Shown here piece by piece: positions 1-6,939 of a stretch of 11,147 nucleotides of DNA. Origin of the DNA: Bryobacterales bacterium (GTDB lineage: Bacteria; Cyanobacteriota; Vampirovibrionia; Obscuribacterales; Obscuribacteraceae); contig CAJCHQ010000996.1 in the NCBI GenBank assembly GCA_903970295.1, forward strand, positions 1-11,147, given 5' to 3'. Position 1 is the first letter of the stretch. Every line of letters starts with the position of its first letter. The position numbers and the translations under genes are program-made. The notes under the pieces are model-generated. The model did not search any database and was not told the DNA's origin. It saw only the letters and a program-made list of their open reading frames with translations.

Positions 1-531
1 GAAATTCTCGAGAGCTTGCATGCTCTGAGGGTTAGAGGCGGCAGCCGCACCGAGTGCTGATGCTTCACCGGCATAATTGTTGTTGGCGGCGGCATTTTCG
101 AAGGACTGAGCTTGAGTGGCGTTCATGCCAGAGAAGCTTTCGAGAGCCTGCATGCTGTTGGTGCTGGCAGCCAGAGCTTGCATTTCGCCGGCATTGTTGC
201 CGGAGGCAGCCGCACTGGCAAAGGACTGAGCTTGAGTGGAGTTCATGCCGGTGAAATTCTCGAGAGCTTGCATGCTCTGAGGGTTAGAAGCGGCAGCCGC
301 ACCGAGTGCTGACGCCTCGTTTGCGTAATTCCCCGATGCAGCGGCACTGGCAAATTGCTGCGCGTTAGTCGCATTCATGCCGGTGAAGTGCTCTAACGAA
401 CTCATCGCCTGCGGGCTGGAACTGGCAGCCGCCCCAAGAGCGCTGGCTTCACCGGCGAAGTTATTGCTGGCAGCTGCGCTGGCGAACTGTGCTGCATGCG
501 TAGCGTCCATACCTGTATAGTTCTGCAGTGC
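1..531 (-). repeat. In-frame tandem repeat array, 132-bp (44-residue) units
   Basis: Within the large minus-strand gene, units begin at 531 (residue 1122), 399 (1166), 267 (1210), 147 (1250) and 15 (1294, cut by the window edge). Spacings are 132, 132, 120 and 132 bp; the third unit lacks four residues. Each unit starts with A/S-L-x-x-F/Y-T/S-G-M and contains A-A-x-x-N-x-A-x-E. A partial unit (residues 1105-1121) precedes the first. Similarity is high in DNA as well: 1-60 and 253-312 differ at one base, and 101-129 and 221-249 differ at one base. The array continues beyond the window. All units keep the reading frame. Confidence 0.9.
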
Positions 532-3500
532 TGACATCTGAGAACGGTCCGCTGCTGCGGCTTTGCCCAGGGCCTCAGCGTGCGACTGGAAGCTGTTGTT
601 TGTCGTGCTCTCGTTGGATCCAACGCCGGTGTGCGGTCCGACGCCGGTGTTCTGTCCAGGCATTTCTGAGTTCGGATGGACGTTCTGTCCAGACGGTGCG
701 GTGGAGTCTGGGTGAGTGAAATTCTGCACAGGCTGCGCGTTGAATTCCGACTGCGCATGATTCTCTGTGTTCGTACCGAAGCTGGCATTTTGCACAGATT
801 CGTATTGGCCGCCGACCGGTAAGCCATTTGCATCCAATTTGGACATCGTGGTGCCGACGGCATTGCCCTGGGTGTCGAAGTGGGTGTCTCTGGCGGTGAA
901 CCCGCTGCCATCCGGATTCGGCGCGATCGAACTTTCGGATACCTTTTGTCCATTTTCGAAACTGCTGAAATTGGCGCCGGTCAGATTACCTTGTTTGTCG
1001 AAATAAGCTGATTCTGAATTAACTTTAGAGCCATCCTCTGCAAACTTGTTCGACTCCGTGTGCTTGCTGCCGTCAGGGTTTGTCTGGGTCTCTTGCATGC
1101 TACGCACATGGCCGTTGGCATCACTGACGGTATCACGACTGAGACCATTGCCAAGGTCCTGATGATTTGTGCTGGCGAGCAGATTGTTGTTTTTGTCGTA
1201 CAAGCTCGATTGGTAGCCATTGCCTTCTAGGTTGGCGCTCCACTTGGAAGCACCGATGGGTTCGGAGTTAGCCCCGAAGTACTGACTGCTGCCACCAGTG
1301 GGACCGACGCTATCTGTCTGGGTGACGTGTCCCTGAGCGTCCAAAGAGTTATATTTGGACGTCGTCCCATCGGTCGAGAACGATGTGCGGCTGAGATTGC
1401 CGTGCTCGTCAGTAGCGCGAATGTTCGCCTGCCCGTTTTCTTCATTGCCCGAGACCGCCGCGGAGTGGGTGGCACCGGTCGCATGATCAGTAAAGGAAGC
1501 ATTGGCAGTAAAATCTTTGCCCGACTGTTCGTGCGAGAAGCTCACTGACTGATTACCCAGCTCAAATTTGCCCTCCCCACTGGTTCCTGCCATATTGAGG
1601 CTGTCGAAGCCACCACTCTTGTTGGGTACGAACAATTGCGATCCGTCCTTGGACATGTAGGCGGTGCCATCTTTAGACGGCAGGGCGATCGAACTCGAAT
1701 CCGGTCGGGACATGGCATTGCCAGCCGCAGTTTCCGGTCCTGAATTACTCGACATTTTAACATTGCCGTTTTTGTCCATTGACAGTGATTCGGTCCGGCC
1801 ATTGTCGAAGGAGGCGGTGACCTTGGTGCCTTCGGCGTTGTGTTCGACGCTCAACTTGCCCCCTGGGAAAATCTGCGTCTGAGTGCCGGTCTTCGCTAGA
1901 TCGCCATGATTGAAGGAGGCTTGCGGTTGGCCGCCGGAGTTGAGAGAGACGCCAGACAGTTTCCCCTCATTGTCGAATTTGAGGCCAATGTTCTCCTTGC
2001 CACCTGTCTTGAATTGGCTTTCATGCGCCTTATTTGCGTTTGCCCCAGATTTTGTTTGTGCATACATCGGTGGTTCGTGCGTCAACGGTCCCTGACCGAG
2101 CCCTTTAAAGGAAGATGCTGACGGTGTCAGCATTCCATTCAGTTGACTGGACGAGAAGCTGGCTTTGACGGCGTTGGGGTCGTGACCAGTAGCAGTGGCA
2201 TGCGGATTTGCGTTGGCATGCGGATTGGTGGGATGGGGACCAGGATTCGCGGTCAAGTGCTGAGGCTGGTGTGGACCCTGGTGCAGATTGCCATGTTTGC
2301 TGTCCAGTCCATGAGTGGCTACATGATGTGGACCGGCACCGCGGCCGTTGCCTGGCGCGCGTCCGCCCTTGCTAGATGCCTGGCCGCCGCCTTGACCGCC
2401 ACCGCCGCCCTGACCGCCTGATTGAGCACCTTGTTGTGCCTGCTGAGCGGCCTGCATACCAGCTGCCTTGACGAGCCCGGCAAAATCGAAAGCAAATTGC
2501 ACACACGCAGTAGTAAGAAAATTCAAAGCTGACAGGATAATTGTGCCGGTCGTGTCCACGCCTTTGAAACAAGCCATGAGCAGAATCACGGTATTCCAAA
2601 AGAGGCTCCAGCAGCAGACCGTGATCACACCTTCTACCCAGTTACCAAAGGCCTCTCGGAGCGACTTGATCGGCCACACCCAGAGTCCGGCCACAACTGG
2701 ACCTACGAGATGCAGATAATGCAGATAGATCATTTGCATAGCGCAGAGTATGTTCCAGGCCGCTGTCATGCCGGCGTTACCAGTGAACGAGAGCATGCGC
2801 GAGGCCATTGCTCCTGACGGCATTGCCTCGTCAACCCGGGTCGGGTCAGTGTTTTGGATAAATTGCTGTTCGAATGTCGCTTGACTGTTGATTGGACCTG
2901 GCGCCCATGCAGGTGGCGAGCCTGTATTCTGTTCTTGTTGTAAGCCGCGCACTGGAAACGCCCTCACTTCTGCAGCCAGGGCGTCGGCATACATGTTGGT
3001 GCCGAATAAAATTTGATACTCGCTGCTGATAGACAAAATGATGCTGTTGGAGAAATCAATGCCATAGTTGACGATCAAGTTACTGCCGAGGACAAGAAAG
3101 ATGGCAATTACCGATCGGAAAATGCCTTCGAAAGGATTGCTTTCCTCAATCACTGGGTTACCGGCGGCCGCAATCGCTTTTACTTGAGTCAAAATGGCTC
3201 CCGGCAAAAGCAATAAAATGCCGATCGGAACAAAAATATTGGTCCGGATTGTATTCCAGATGTTGCCTTGTTCGACTGTGAAATTATCGAGATATGATGC
3301 GCAATAATTGATCGCAGCCGAAGCCTGGGCTTTGGCTGCTTCACCCATGGCATTACCAGCTCCAGTGCCCTGCGCTTGCCATTGTGCTTGTGCGGCTTTA
3401 CCGGCGTTACTGGGAAATTGCGTGGTTCTGGCAGTCACGGTGCCGGCTTGCAATTTCTGCATCGTGTCTTTCAAATCAGAATTCACGTCACCGCTGAAAC

Positions 3501-3894
3501 CACCCACACCGGGGACGCCCATTTTTAAGAGCCCTTCCATCAACTTACTGTCGGTCTGGAAGCCCATCGCTGCAGCTGGAGTGGGCGGGAAGAGAGTGCC
3601 GAAGGGACCGGCACCAGGCACAGTTGCTGGATTGAAAAATCCTTTTTGAGCAGTGCCATCTGCGTTCCTGGCGTCCATGCCTCCATCTTGAGTGGGCAGC
3701 ATGTAGGTGAACGCCGGGTAGTGCTTTGCGAACTCGATATCCATCTGGCGCAGAGTGATACCTTGACCCAACTGTGTGGCGCCGTTTTGCGGCTGATCGG
3801 CCCAGGCTCCGGTAGCTGAAATGAGAAGAAGTCCAAATGCGACAAGCAGTTTGTCGATCAGTTTTGTGCAAACTTGCGGACTAAATTGGTTCAT
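1..3894 (-). CDS. Giant VirB6/TrbL-like membrane protein with RHS-like and tandem-repeat C-terminal extension (3' end outside window)
   Basis: Reading from ATG at 3894 towards position 1, the frame stays open for 1298 codons and leaves the window in frame, so the C-terminus is missing. AGAGG lies 9 nt upstream of the ATG. Residues 1-32 look like a Sec signal peptide (hydrophobic 16-28, cleavage after AWA). A polytopic core follows, with likely membrane segments near 215-237, 256-277, 374-407, 417-442 and 451-475; it includes LLLLPGAILTQ and NYGIDFSNS, both matched in the upstream neighbour. Residues 487-580 are rich in Gly, Gln and His. About 636-1030 carries recurring D-x-x-G-N/H-L/V motifs like RHS/YD repeats, and about 1105 to the edge is a tandem array of 44-residue units. 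The topology resembles VirB6/TrbL subunits of type IV secretion systems, some of which (Rickettsiales) have long repeat-bearing extensions. Family assignment is inference; the ORF itself is secure. It lies 43 nt after its paralogue, with no terminator between them. Confidence 0.85.
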   Translation of the reverse strand, partial: MNQFSPQVCTKLIDKLLVAFGLLLISATGAWADQPQNGATQLGQGITLRQMDIEFAKHYPAFTYMLPTQDGGMDARNADGTAQKGFFNPATVPGAGPFGTLFPPTPAAAMGFQTDSKLMEGLLKMGVPGVGGFSGDVNSDLKDTMQKLQAGTVTARTTQFPSNAGKAAQAQWQAQGTGAGNAMGEAAKAQASAAINYCASYLDNFTVEQGNIWNTIRTNIFVPIGILLLLPGAILTQVKAIAAAGNPVIEESNPFEGIFRSVIAIFLVLGSNLIVNYGIDFSNSIILSISSEYQILFGTNMYADALAAEVRAFPVRGLQQEQNTGSPPAWAPGPINSQATFEQQFIQNTDPTRVDEAMPSGAMASRMLSFTGNAGMTAAWNILCAMQMIYLHYLHLVGPVVAGLWVWPIKSLREAFGNWVEGVITVCCWSLFWNTVILLMACFKGVDTTGTIILSALNFLTTACVQFAFDFAGLVKAAGMQAAQQAQQGAQSGGQGGGGGQGGGQASSKGGRAPGNGRGAGPHHVATHGLDSKHGNLHQGPHQPQHLTANPGPHPTNPHANANPHATATGHDPNAVKASFSSSQLNGMLTPSASSFKGLGQGPLTHEPPMYAQTKSGANANKAHESQFKTGGKENIGLKFDNEGKLSGVSLNSGGQPQASFNHGDLAKTGTQTQIFPGGKLSVEHNAEGTKVTASFDNGRTESLSMDKNGNVKMSSNSGPETAAGNAMSRPDSSSIALPSKDGTAYMSKDGSQLFVPNKSGGFDSLNMAGTSGEGKFELGNQSVSFSHEQSGKDFTANASFTDHATGATHSAAVSGNEENGQANIRATDEHGNLSRTSFSTDGTTSKYNSLDAQGHVTQTDSVGPTGGSSQYFGANSEPIGASKWSANLEGNGYQSSLYDKNNNLLASTNHQDLGNGLSRDTVSDANGHVRSMQETQTNPDGSKHTESNKFAEDGSKVNSESAYFDKQGNLTGANFSSFENGQKVSESSIAPNPDGSGFTARDTHFDTQGNAVGTTMSKLDANGLPVGGQYESVQNASFGTNTENHAQSEFNAQPVQNFTHPDSTAPSGQNVHPNSEMPGQNTGVGPHTGVGSNESTTNNSFQSHAEALGKAAAADRSQMSALQNYTGMDATHAAQFASAAASNNFAGEASALGAAASSSPQAMSSLEHFTGMNATNAQQFASAAASGNYANEASALGAAAASNPQSMQALENFTGMNSTQAQSFASAAASGNNAGEMQALAASTNSMQALESFSGMNATQAQSFENAAANNNYAGEASALGAAAASNPQSMQALENF
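805..1989 (-). other. RHS/YD-like repeat region within the large protein
   Basis: Residues about 636-1030 of the large protein are polar, rich in Gly, Ser, Asn and Asp, and lack membrane segments. The motif D-x-x-G-(N/H/K)-(L/V) or a close variant recurs at Asp641, 707, 829, 852, 900, 925, 966 and 1007, usually followed by a short beta-prone stretch. This is the pattern of YD/RHS-type or similar beta-repeat regions found in secreted and surface proteins. Spacing is irregular (14 to over 100 residues), so the fold is inferred, and no RHS core or toxin domain is visible inside the window. Confidence 0.55.
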
Positions 3895-3937
3895 TCTTCT
3901 GGACCTCTGCGTAATGCGGGGATGAGGGACGGCGCTG

Positions 3938-5566
3938 TCAGCTACCGTTACCACCATTGGTTTGTTGTAAAATTTGCTCTACCAGATCGCCTGGGCGGAA
4001 ATCGAACGGGGCAAATGGCACGTATGCCAGCATCACTGTGAAGGCTGTAAACACAAGCTTCTCCCAGGGACCGTTGGTGGGTTGACCGAGCTCTTGCAGC
4101 CACTGCAGACGGGTAGTCATCACAAGCACGATGATGCACCACCAAAAGCGCCACAAAACCAAATTGATCAACCCCCCTAGCCACTGTGAGAAAACCGGTT
4201 TGAACAGATTTCCGACTCTGGCCGGCCAGGCTAAGAATGCCGCCGCTACAGGACCGAACAAGAAAAGATAGCAAGCCAGTACAACTTGATAAGCGGCCAA
4301 GACCATGAGCGCGTTGCCCAGAAGCATTTGCACAGTGCCTAAAGCTGTCTCCATCAGAGCCGCTCCGGTCGACTGATCCTTTTGCGCATTTTCTTTCTGC
4401 ATCGCTGTCATGCCCTGATATGGATTGAGCATCGGCTGTGTCCAATTCATAATCGCTTCGGCATTCAGAAAGTTTGTCACCTCGTATGTGGTTGAATTGC
4501 CGATGTCGATCCCGTAGCTCACTATCACTTGGGTAGCGGGAATCAGGAACACTGCAACCGTCGCGCGCAGAATACCGGTGAAGGGATTTCTTTCATCCTG
4601 TGATGATGAAAGTCCGCTACCGCTGGCGATGGCAAATATCTGGGTCAAGATCGCGCCTGGCAGGATGAGCAAAACGGCCATCGGAATAAACACGTTCTTG
4701 TACATCTGCTGGACCATCCAGATCGCCTGCGGCAGTGTCCTGGTCGGGGCTGCGGTGGAAGCCGGCGCACCGGCGTCTTCGTTGGCTACGTTGATCAAAT
4801 ATGTCTGCACTGTTTGCAGGTTGGCGGCCAGCTGTGCCTGCGCGGAAGCATGTGTCGCTTCTCCGGCGGCTTGAACTTGGGATTGTGCCTGCCCGAGCGC
4901 ACTGTGAAAGTTGGTCGTGAGCATTTCATCTGCTTGCCGTTTGGCAGCCGTGAGAGAACTCATGTTGGAGACTAGATCTGAATGCGGAGCCCCTTTCTGA
5001 ACCCACGGTGACAGATCTTGAGTGAAGGCTGGATTGAGTCCGCCGCTGACTTCCTTTGGCGCTCCTTCCCAGGGCAACCAGTGATGAAAAGGGAGTGATG
5101 TTGGTGGCCCGTAGTTGTTTAGCATCGGGTTCGGGTAAATCGTGAATTCTTTTTGCACAGTTTGGGGGTGTGGATCATTCTGGCTTCCCTGCGCCTGTTT
5201 GGAGGTAGTCGGGCCAGGTTGTGCAGTTTGCGAAGCGTTAGAGCCATTTGTCATCTCGGCATAAGATGGATTTGGACCGAACTGATCGGGCGGAGTCTGC
5301 CCTTGTTCTTCCTGCGGCGTGAGAGCCTTTTCCTCTGTGCCCTCATGCGGATTGCCGTTCCAGTAATTCTGGTGATGATCTTGGAATGAGGCCGACGGCT
5401 GTGACATGTAAGTCGCACCGCCTCCGGCATCCGCGATCAGTGTGGCGCTCGCTGTAGAATAGGATTGTGCACTTGCCGCTGATGCTGACAGAGTGGCACA
5501 GACTGGCGCTGCCAGAGAGCATGCCACCAGAAGCCAGCGATGTGTCCTAGACAAATATTTGCTCAT
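3938..5566 (-). CDS. VirB6/TrbL-like polytopic membrane protein, paralogue of the downstream large protein
   Basis: The preferred start at 5566 gives 542 residues and puts a signal peptide (cleavage after ASA, about residue 33) at the N-terminus. ATG at 5575, preceded by GGAA 7 nt upstream, is nearly as good. A TTG at 5680 extends the frame to 580 residues but puts a basic 38-residue stretch before the signal sequence. After a low-complexity Gln/Pro/Ser/Asn region (about 35-170) and an Ala/Gln-rich helical stretch (about 205-262), membrane segments lie near 292-314, 333-353, 412-448 (one or two), 464-485 and 503-522. LLILPGAILTQ, SYGIDIGNS and GPVAAAFLAWP align with the downstream protein, so the two share a core. 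The layout resembles VirB6/TrbL inner-membrane subunits of type IV secretion systems, but no other secretion gene is in view, so the role is inferred. It ends in TGA, 43 nt before the next start, suggesting one transcript. Confidence 0.85.
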   Translation of the reverse strand: MSKYLSRTHRWLLVACSLAAPVCATLSASAASAQSYSTASATLIADAGGGATYMSQPSASFQDHHQNYWNGNPHEGTEEKALTPQEEQGQTPPDQFGPNPSYAEMTNGSNASQTAQPGPTTSKQAQGSQNDPHPQTVQKEFTIYPNPMLNNYGPPTSLPFHHWLPWEGAPKEVSGGLNPAFTQDLSPWVQKGAPHSDLVSNMSSLTAAKRQADEMLTTNFHSALGQAQSQVQAAGEATHASAQAQLAANLQTVQTYLINVANEDAGAPASTAAPTRTLPQAIWMVQQMYKNVFIPMAVLLILPGAILTQIFAIASGSGLSSSQDERNPFTGILRATVAVFLIPATQVIVSYGIDIGNSTTYEVTNFLNAEAIMNWTQPMLNPYQGMTAMQKENAQKDQSTGAALMETALGTVQMLLGNALMVLAAYQVVLACYLFLFGPVAAAFLAWPARVGNLFKPVFSQWLGGLINLVLWRFWWCIIVLVMTTRLQWLQELGQPTNGPWEKLVFTAFTVMLAYVPFAPFDFRPGDLVEQILQQTNGGNGS

Positions 5567-5757
5567 GTGTAACATCACTTTGTTCCAAAGTTCCGCGTAA
5601 CGCTTGTGGTCGCGCAGGAGCGATCGCTCTGCTTTCGCATGGCGACGGTGCGTCACATGCATTGCCGTCGTCGCGAACAATTTCCTGGTCTTATTTGTAA
5701 TTGCGATATCAGCTGTTCAGTTCTATGCAGAGAGAAAATCTGCGCGAATGGCTGTTC

Positions 5758-5967
5758 TTAGTAACTTTGTTCCATTGGTGGCAGGCCAACACCAAAATCG
5801 TCGTATCTGGCGAACATACTTTCCATAGACTCTGCTCTTTGATTGAGCCAGGGATTTTGCATGGGCGGTAGATTGCTATGCAGTAACTCGAAGCATGGGG
5901 AGTCCGCACCATTTGATTGACTGCCGACTTGTGAGAGAAACTCTCGAATTCTGCTCTGATGCTCCAT
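5758..5967 (-). CDS. Small hypothetical protein (69 aa) at head of leftward operon
   Basis: The ATG at 5967 has GAGG 9 nt upstream, a good ribosome binding site; a second in-frame ATG at 5982 would add five residues but overlaps that site. The 69-residue product is soluble and polar, starts MEHQSRIREFL, has no signal peptide or membrane segment, and ends GLPPMEQSY. I do not recognise a family. Supporting points are the ribosome binding site, the balanced amino-acid composition, the same strand as the membrane-protein genes, and its position just downstream of the leftward tandem-repeat promoter element. Against it, the ORF is short and 191 nt separate it from the preferred start of the next gene (77 nt if that gene starts at TTG 5680). 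It may be a small cytoplasmic accessory of the operon, or a chance ORF. Confidence 0.5.
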   Translation of the reverse strand: MEHQSRIREFLSQVGSQSNGADSPCFELLHSNLPPMQNPWLNQRAESMESMFARYDDFGVGLPPMEQSY

Positions 5968-5976
5968 AATATTGAT

Positions 5977-5980
5977 CCTC
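5977..5980 (-). promoter_or_regulatory. Ribosome binding site (GAGG) for the 69-residue ORF
   Basis: On the minus strand GAGG lies 9 nt before the ATG at 5967. It overlaps the alternative ATG at 5982, so it supports the downstream start. Confidence 0.5.
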
Positions 5981-6068
5981 ATTCGCTCTGTCGTTGGTTG
6001 TGCATCTCACTGGGAAGAGCAATCTTCGTGAGTGAGTGGTTTCAACGCTTTTACATTAGCGGAGTTTT

Positions 6069-6087
6069 ATTACCAAATTATTACCGA
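6069..6087 (-). promoter_or_regulatory. Tandem 11-bp-spaced TTGGTAAT/TCGGTAAT element facing the leftward operon
   Basis: Read on the minus strand, TCGGTAAT (6087-6080) and TTGGTAAT (6076-6069) start exactly 11 bp apart, one helical turn, which is the layout of OmpR/PhoB-type binding boxes. Ten bp further downstream is TAATGT (6058-6053), a weak -10 candidate. The element is about 100 bp upstream of the 69-residue ORF. The match to the plus-strand element supports function; the regulator is inferred. Confidence 0.5.
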
Positions 6088-6110
6088 AGCAATTTGCTTG
6101 TGATGACGCC

Positions 6111-6126
6111 CCATCTTATGAGATGG
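6111..6126. repeat. Short perfect palindrome (CCATCT - 4 nt - AGATGG)
   Basis: Arms at 6111-6116 and 6121-6126 are perfect inverted repeats around TATG. It sits between the two divergent elements. It could be an operator half-site pair or chance; the six-base stem is weak for a terminator, and the T tract after it is interrupted. Confidence 0.3.
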
Positions 6127-6269
6127 CGAGAATTTTTGTGCAACGGCGGAATTTTTTTCGCGTCTCAGTGGGCAGTTTCGTTCATTTGTATGGCGCATTG
6201 GCCGGGCTTTTCCGTCCTGCACCGAATGTTCTTGCCAAACTTGATCTGCATTATTTTTAGCGGGGCCTT

Positions 6270-6288
6270 TTGGTAATGTCTTGGTAAT
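6270..6288 (+). promoter_or_regulatory. Tandem 11-bp-spaced TTGGTAAT element facing the rightward genes
   Basis: TTGGTAAT occurs at 6270-6277 and again, identically, at 6281-6288, start to start 11 bp. Ten bp downstream of the second copy is TAGACT (6299-6304), matching four of six bases of a TATAAT -10 box; this is the same 10-bp gap seen at the leftward element. It lies about 50 bp before the exported-protein start at 6340. Direct repeats at one helical turn beside a -10 are typical of OmpR/PhoB-family activation, and such a regulator is encoded at 6940. Confidence 0.55.
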
Positions 6289-6327
6289 GCATCCTACATA
6301 GACTCGCGTCATGTTCTTTCCAAGCCC

Positions 6328-6331
6328 GGAG
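6328..6331 (+). promoter_or_regulatory. Ribosome binding site (GGAG) deciding the start at 6340
   Basis: GGAG lies 8 nt before ATG 6340. The alternative GTG at 6331 overlaps it, so ATG 6340 is preferred. Confidence 0.6.
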
Positions 6332-6339
6332 TGTCGCAC

Positions 6340-6789
6340 ATGACTAATCTACATAGAACGATCACTTTACTATCAACAGCCATCTTCTTGAGCGCTTTTA
6401 CACAATCTGCCAGAGCTGAAAGAACCTTTGATACCACTGCCGCTTCCCAAGGGCAGGCAGGACGTACATCGTCACACACCGGCCGGGGTGCTCAGGGTGT
6501 CGGTGCTAATGTCACCAGCAATGCCACCAGCAAGCAAATACCTACTTATCTGCCGGCTGCCGGTTTCGGTAGTTTGGTAAATCAAGGGTTACCGCAAACC
6601 AATTTGGATAGTTTCGTCGCCCAGGCTGGCGGTCAGGCCGAAGTTATATACGGAGATGAAGGCAGCGATGGACCACCCCCGTATTTTGAATTCACTCCTG
6701 ACCACTACATCAACACGGGTATTCACGACGGTGGGCTGACTACCGGGCATGCTAGCGGACTGCCATCGGCTTGGGGTTGGCCTAACTAA
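6340..6789 (+). CDS. Small exported protein of unknown function
   Basis: The ATG at 6340 with GGAG 8 nt upstream gives 149 residues. The N-terminus is a clear Sec signal peptide: positively charged TNLHRT, a hydrophobic stretch from about residue 8 to 20, and likely cleavage after SARA (about residue 26), with no lipobox cysteine. The mature part has a Gly/Ser/Thr/Asn-rich section (about 30-65), a middle segment (about 66-105) and an acidic, Pro- and aromatic-rich tail ending in SAWGWPN. There is no cysteine after the signal and no membrane helix, so a soluble periplasmic or released protein is likely. I do not recognise a family. It is the first rightward gene after the divergent element and is 150 nt before the response regulator, so it may be a target or partner of that system; this is inferred from position only. 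Confidence 0.8.
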   Translation: MTNLHRTITLLSTAIFLSAFTQSARAERTFDTTAASQGQAGRTSSHTGRGAQGVGANVTSNATSKQIPTYLPAAGFGSLVNQGLPQTNLDSFVAQAGGQAEVIYGDEGSDGPPPYFEFTPDHYINTGIHDGGLTTGHASGLPSAWGWPN

Positions 6790-6939
6790 TTACGAGATTC
6801 TTTTGCTTTCAGCACTTCCGTTTTGATGAGCGTGGTTGCCAATTTATGCAAGCTTCAGTCACAACAGCTCGATATGCAGACTATTGTCATGTGCTATGCG
6901 GGTGGTAGTGTAACAATGGAGCAGTCAATTGCCATCAGA

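Larger units (their letters stand above)
5968..6339. promoter_or_regulatory. Divergent intergenic/promoter region
   Basis: This stretch of about 370 bp separates the leftward membrane-protein operon from the rightward exported-protein and two-component genes. Local T- and A-rich tracts occur (for example 6131-6137 and 6151-6158). It contains two oppositely oriented 11-bp-spaced TTGGTAAT repeats, described separately, and a short perfect palindrome at 6111-6126 (6-bp arms, 4-nt loop). A plus-strand frame at 5959-6276 is open, but its Trp/Phe/Cys-rich product and lack of a good ribosome binding site argue that it is not a gene. I see no tRNA or clear riboswitch. Confidence 0.6.

Noticed and set aside
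1..531. Regular repeats that could suggest a CRISPR array
   Set aside because: The 132/120-bp periods are all multiples of three, whole units are similar with no unique spacers, and they sit inside a continuous coding frame.
402..953. Minus-strand open frame of 183 codons
   Set aside because: It lies in another frame of the large membrane protein, has Arg/Thr/Pro-rich low-complexity product and no recognisable domain.
3308..3649. Plus-strand open frame of 113 codons
   Set aside because: Antisense shadow of the large membrane protein; Ala/Pro/Cys-rich, no ribosome binding site of note.
3948..4445. Minus-strand open frame of 165 codons
   Set aside because: It is a shifted-frame shadow of the 542-residue membrane protein; its product is Ser/Arg/Cys-rich without the membrane pattern seen in the true frame.
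6111..6160. Possible intrinsic terminator (palindrome followed by T tracts)
   Set aside because: The stem is only six base pairs and the T tract is interrupted; no gene ends immediately before it on either strand.
5959..6276. Plus-strand open frame of 105 codons across the divergent intergenic region
   Set aside because: Trp/Phe/Cys-rich product, no good ribosome binding site, and it overlaps the putative promoter elements and the start of the 69-residue ORF.
6823..6939. Extended N-terminus of the response regulator from TTG 6823
   Set aside because: The extra 39 residues have no counterpart in the family, whose receiver domain begins at MSKILVIEDD; only the shorter ATG 6916 alternative is kept open.
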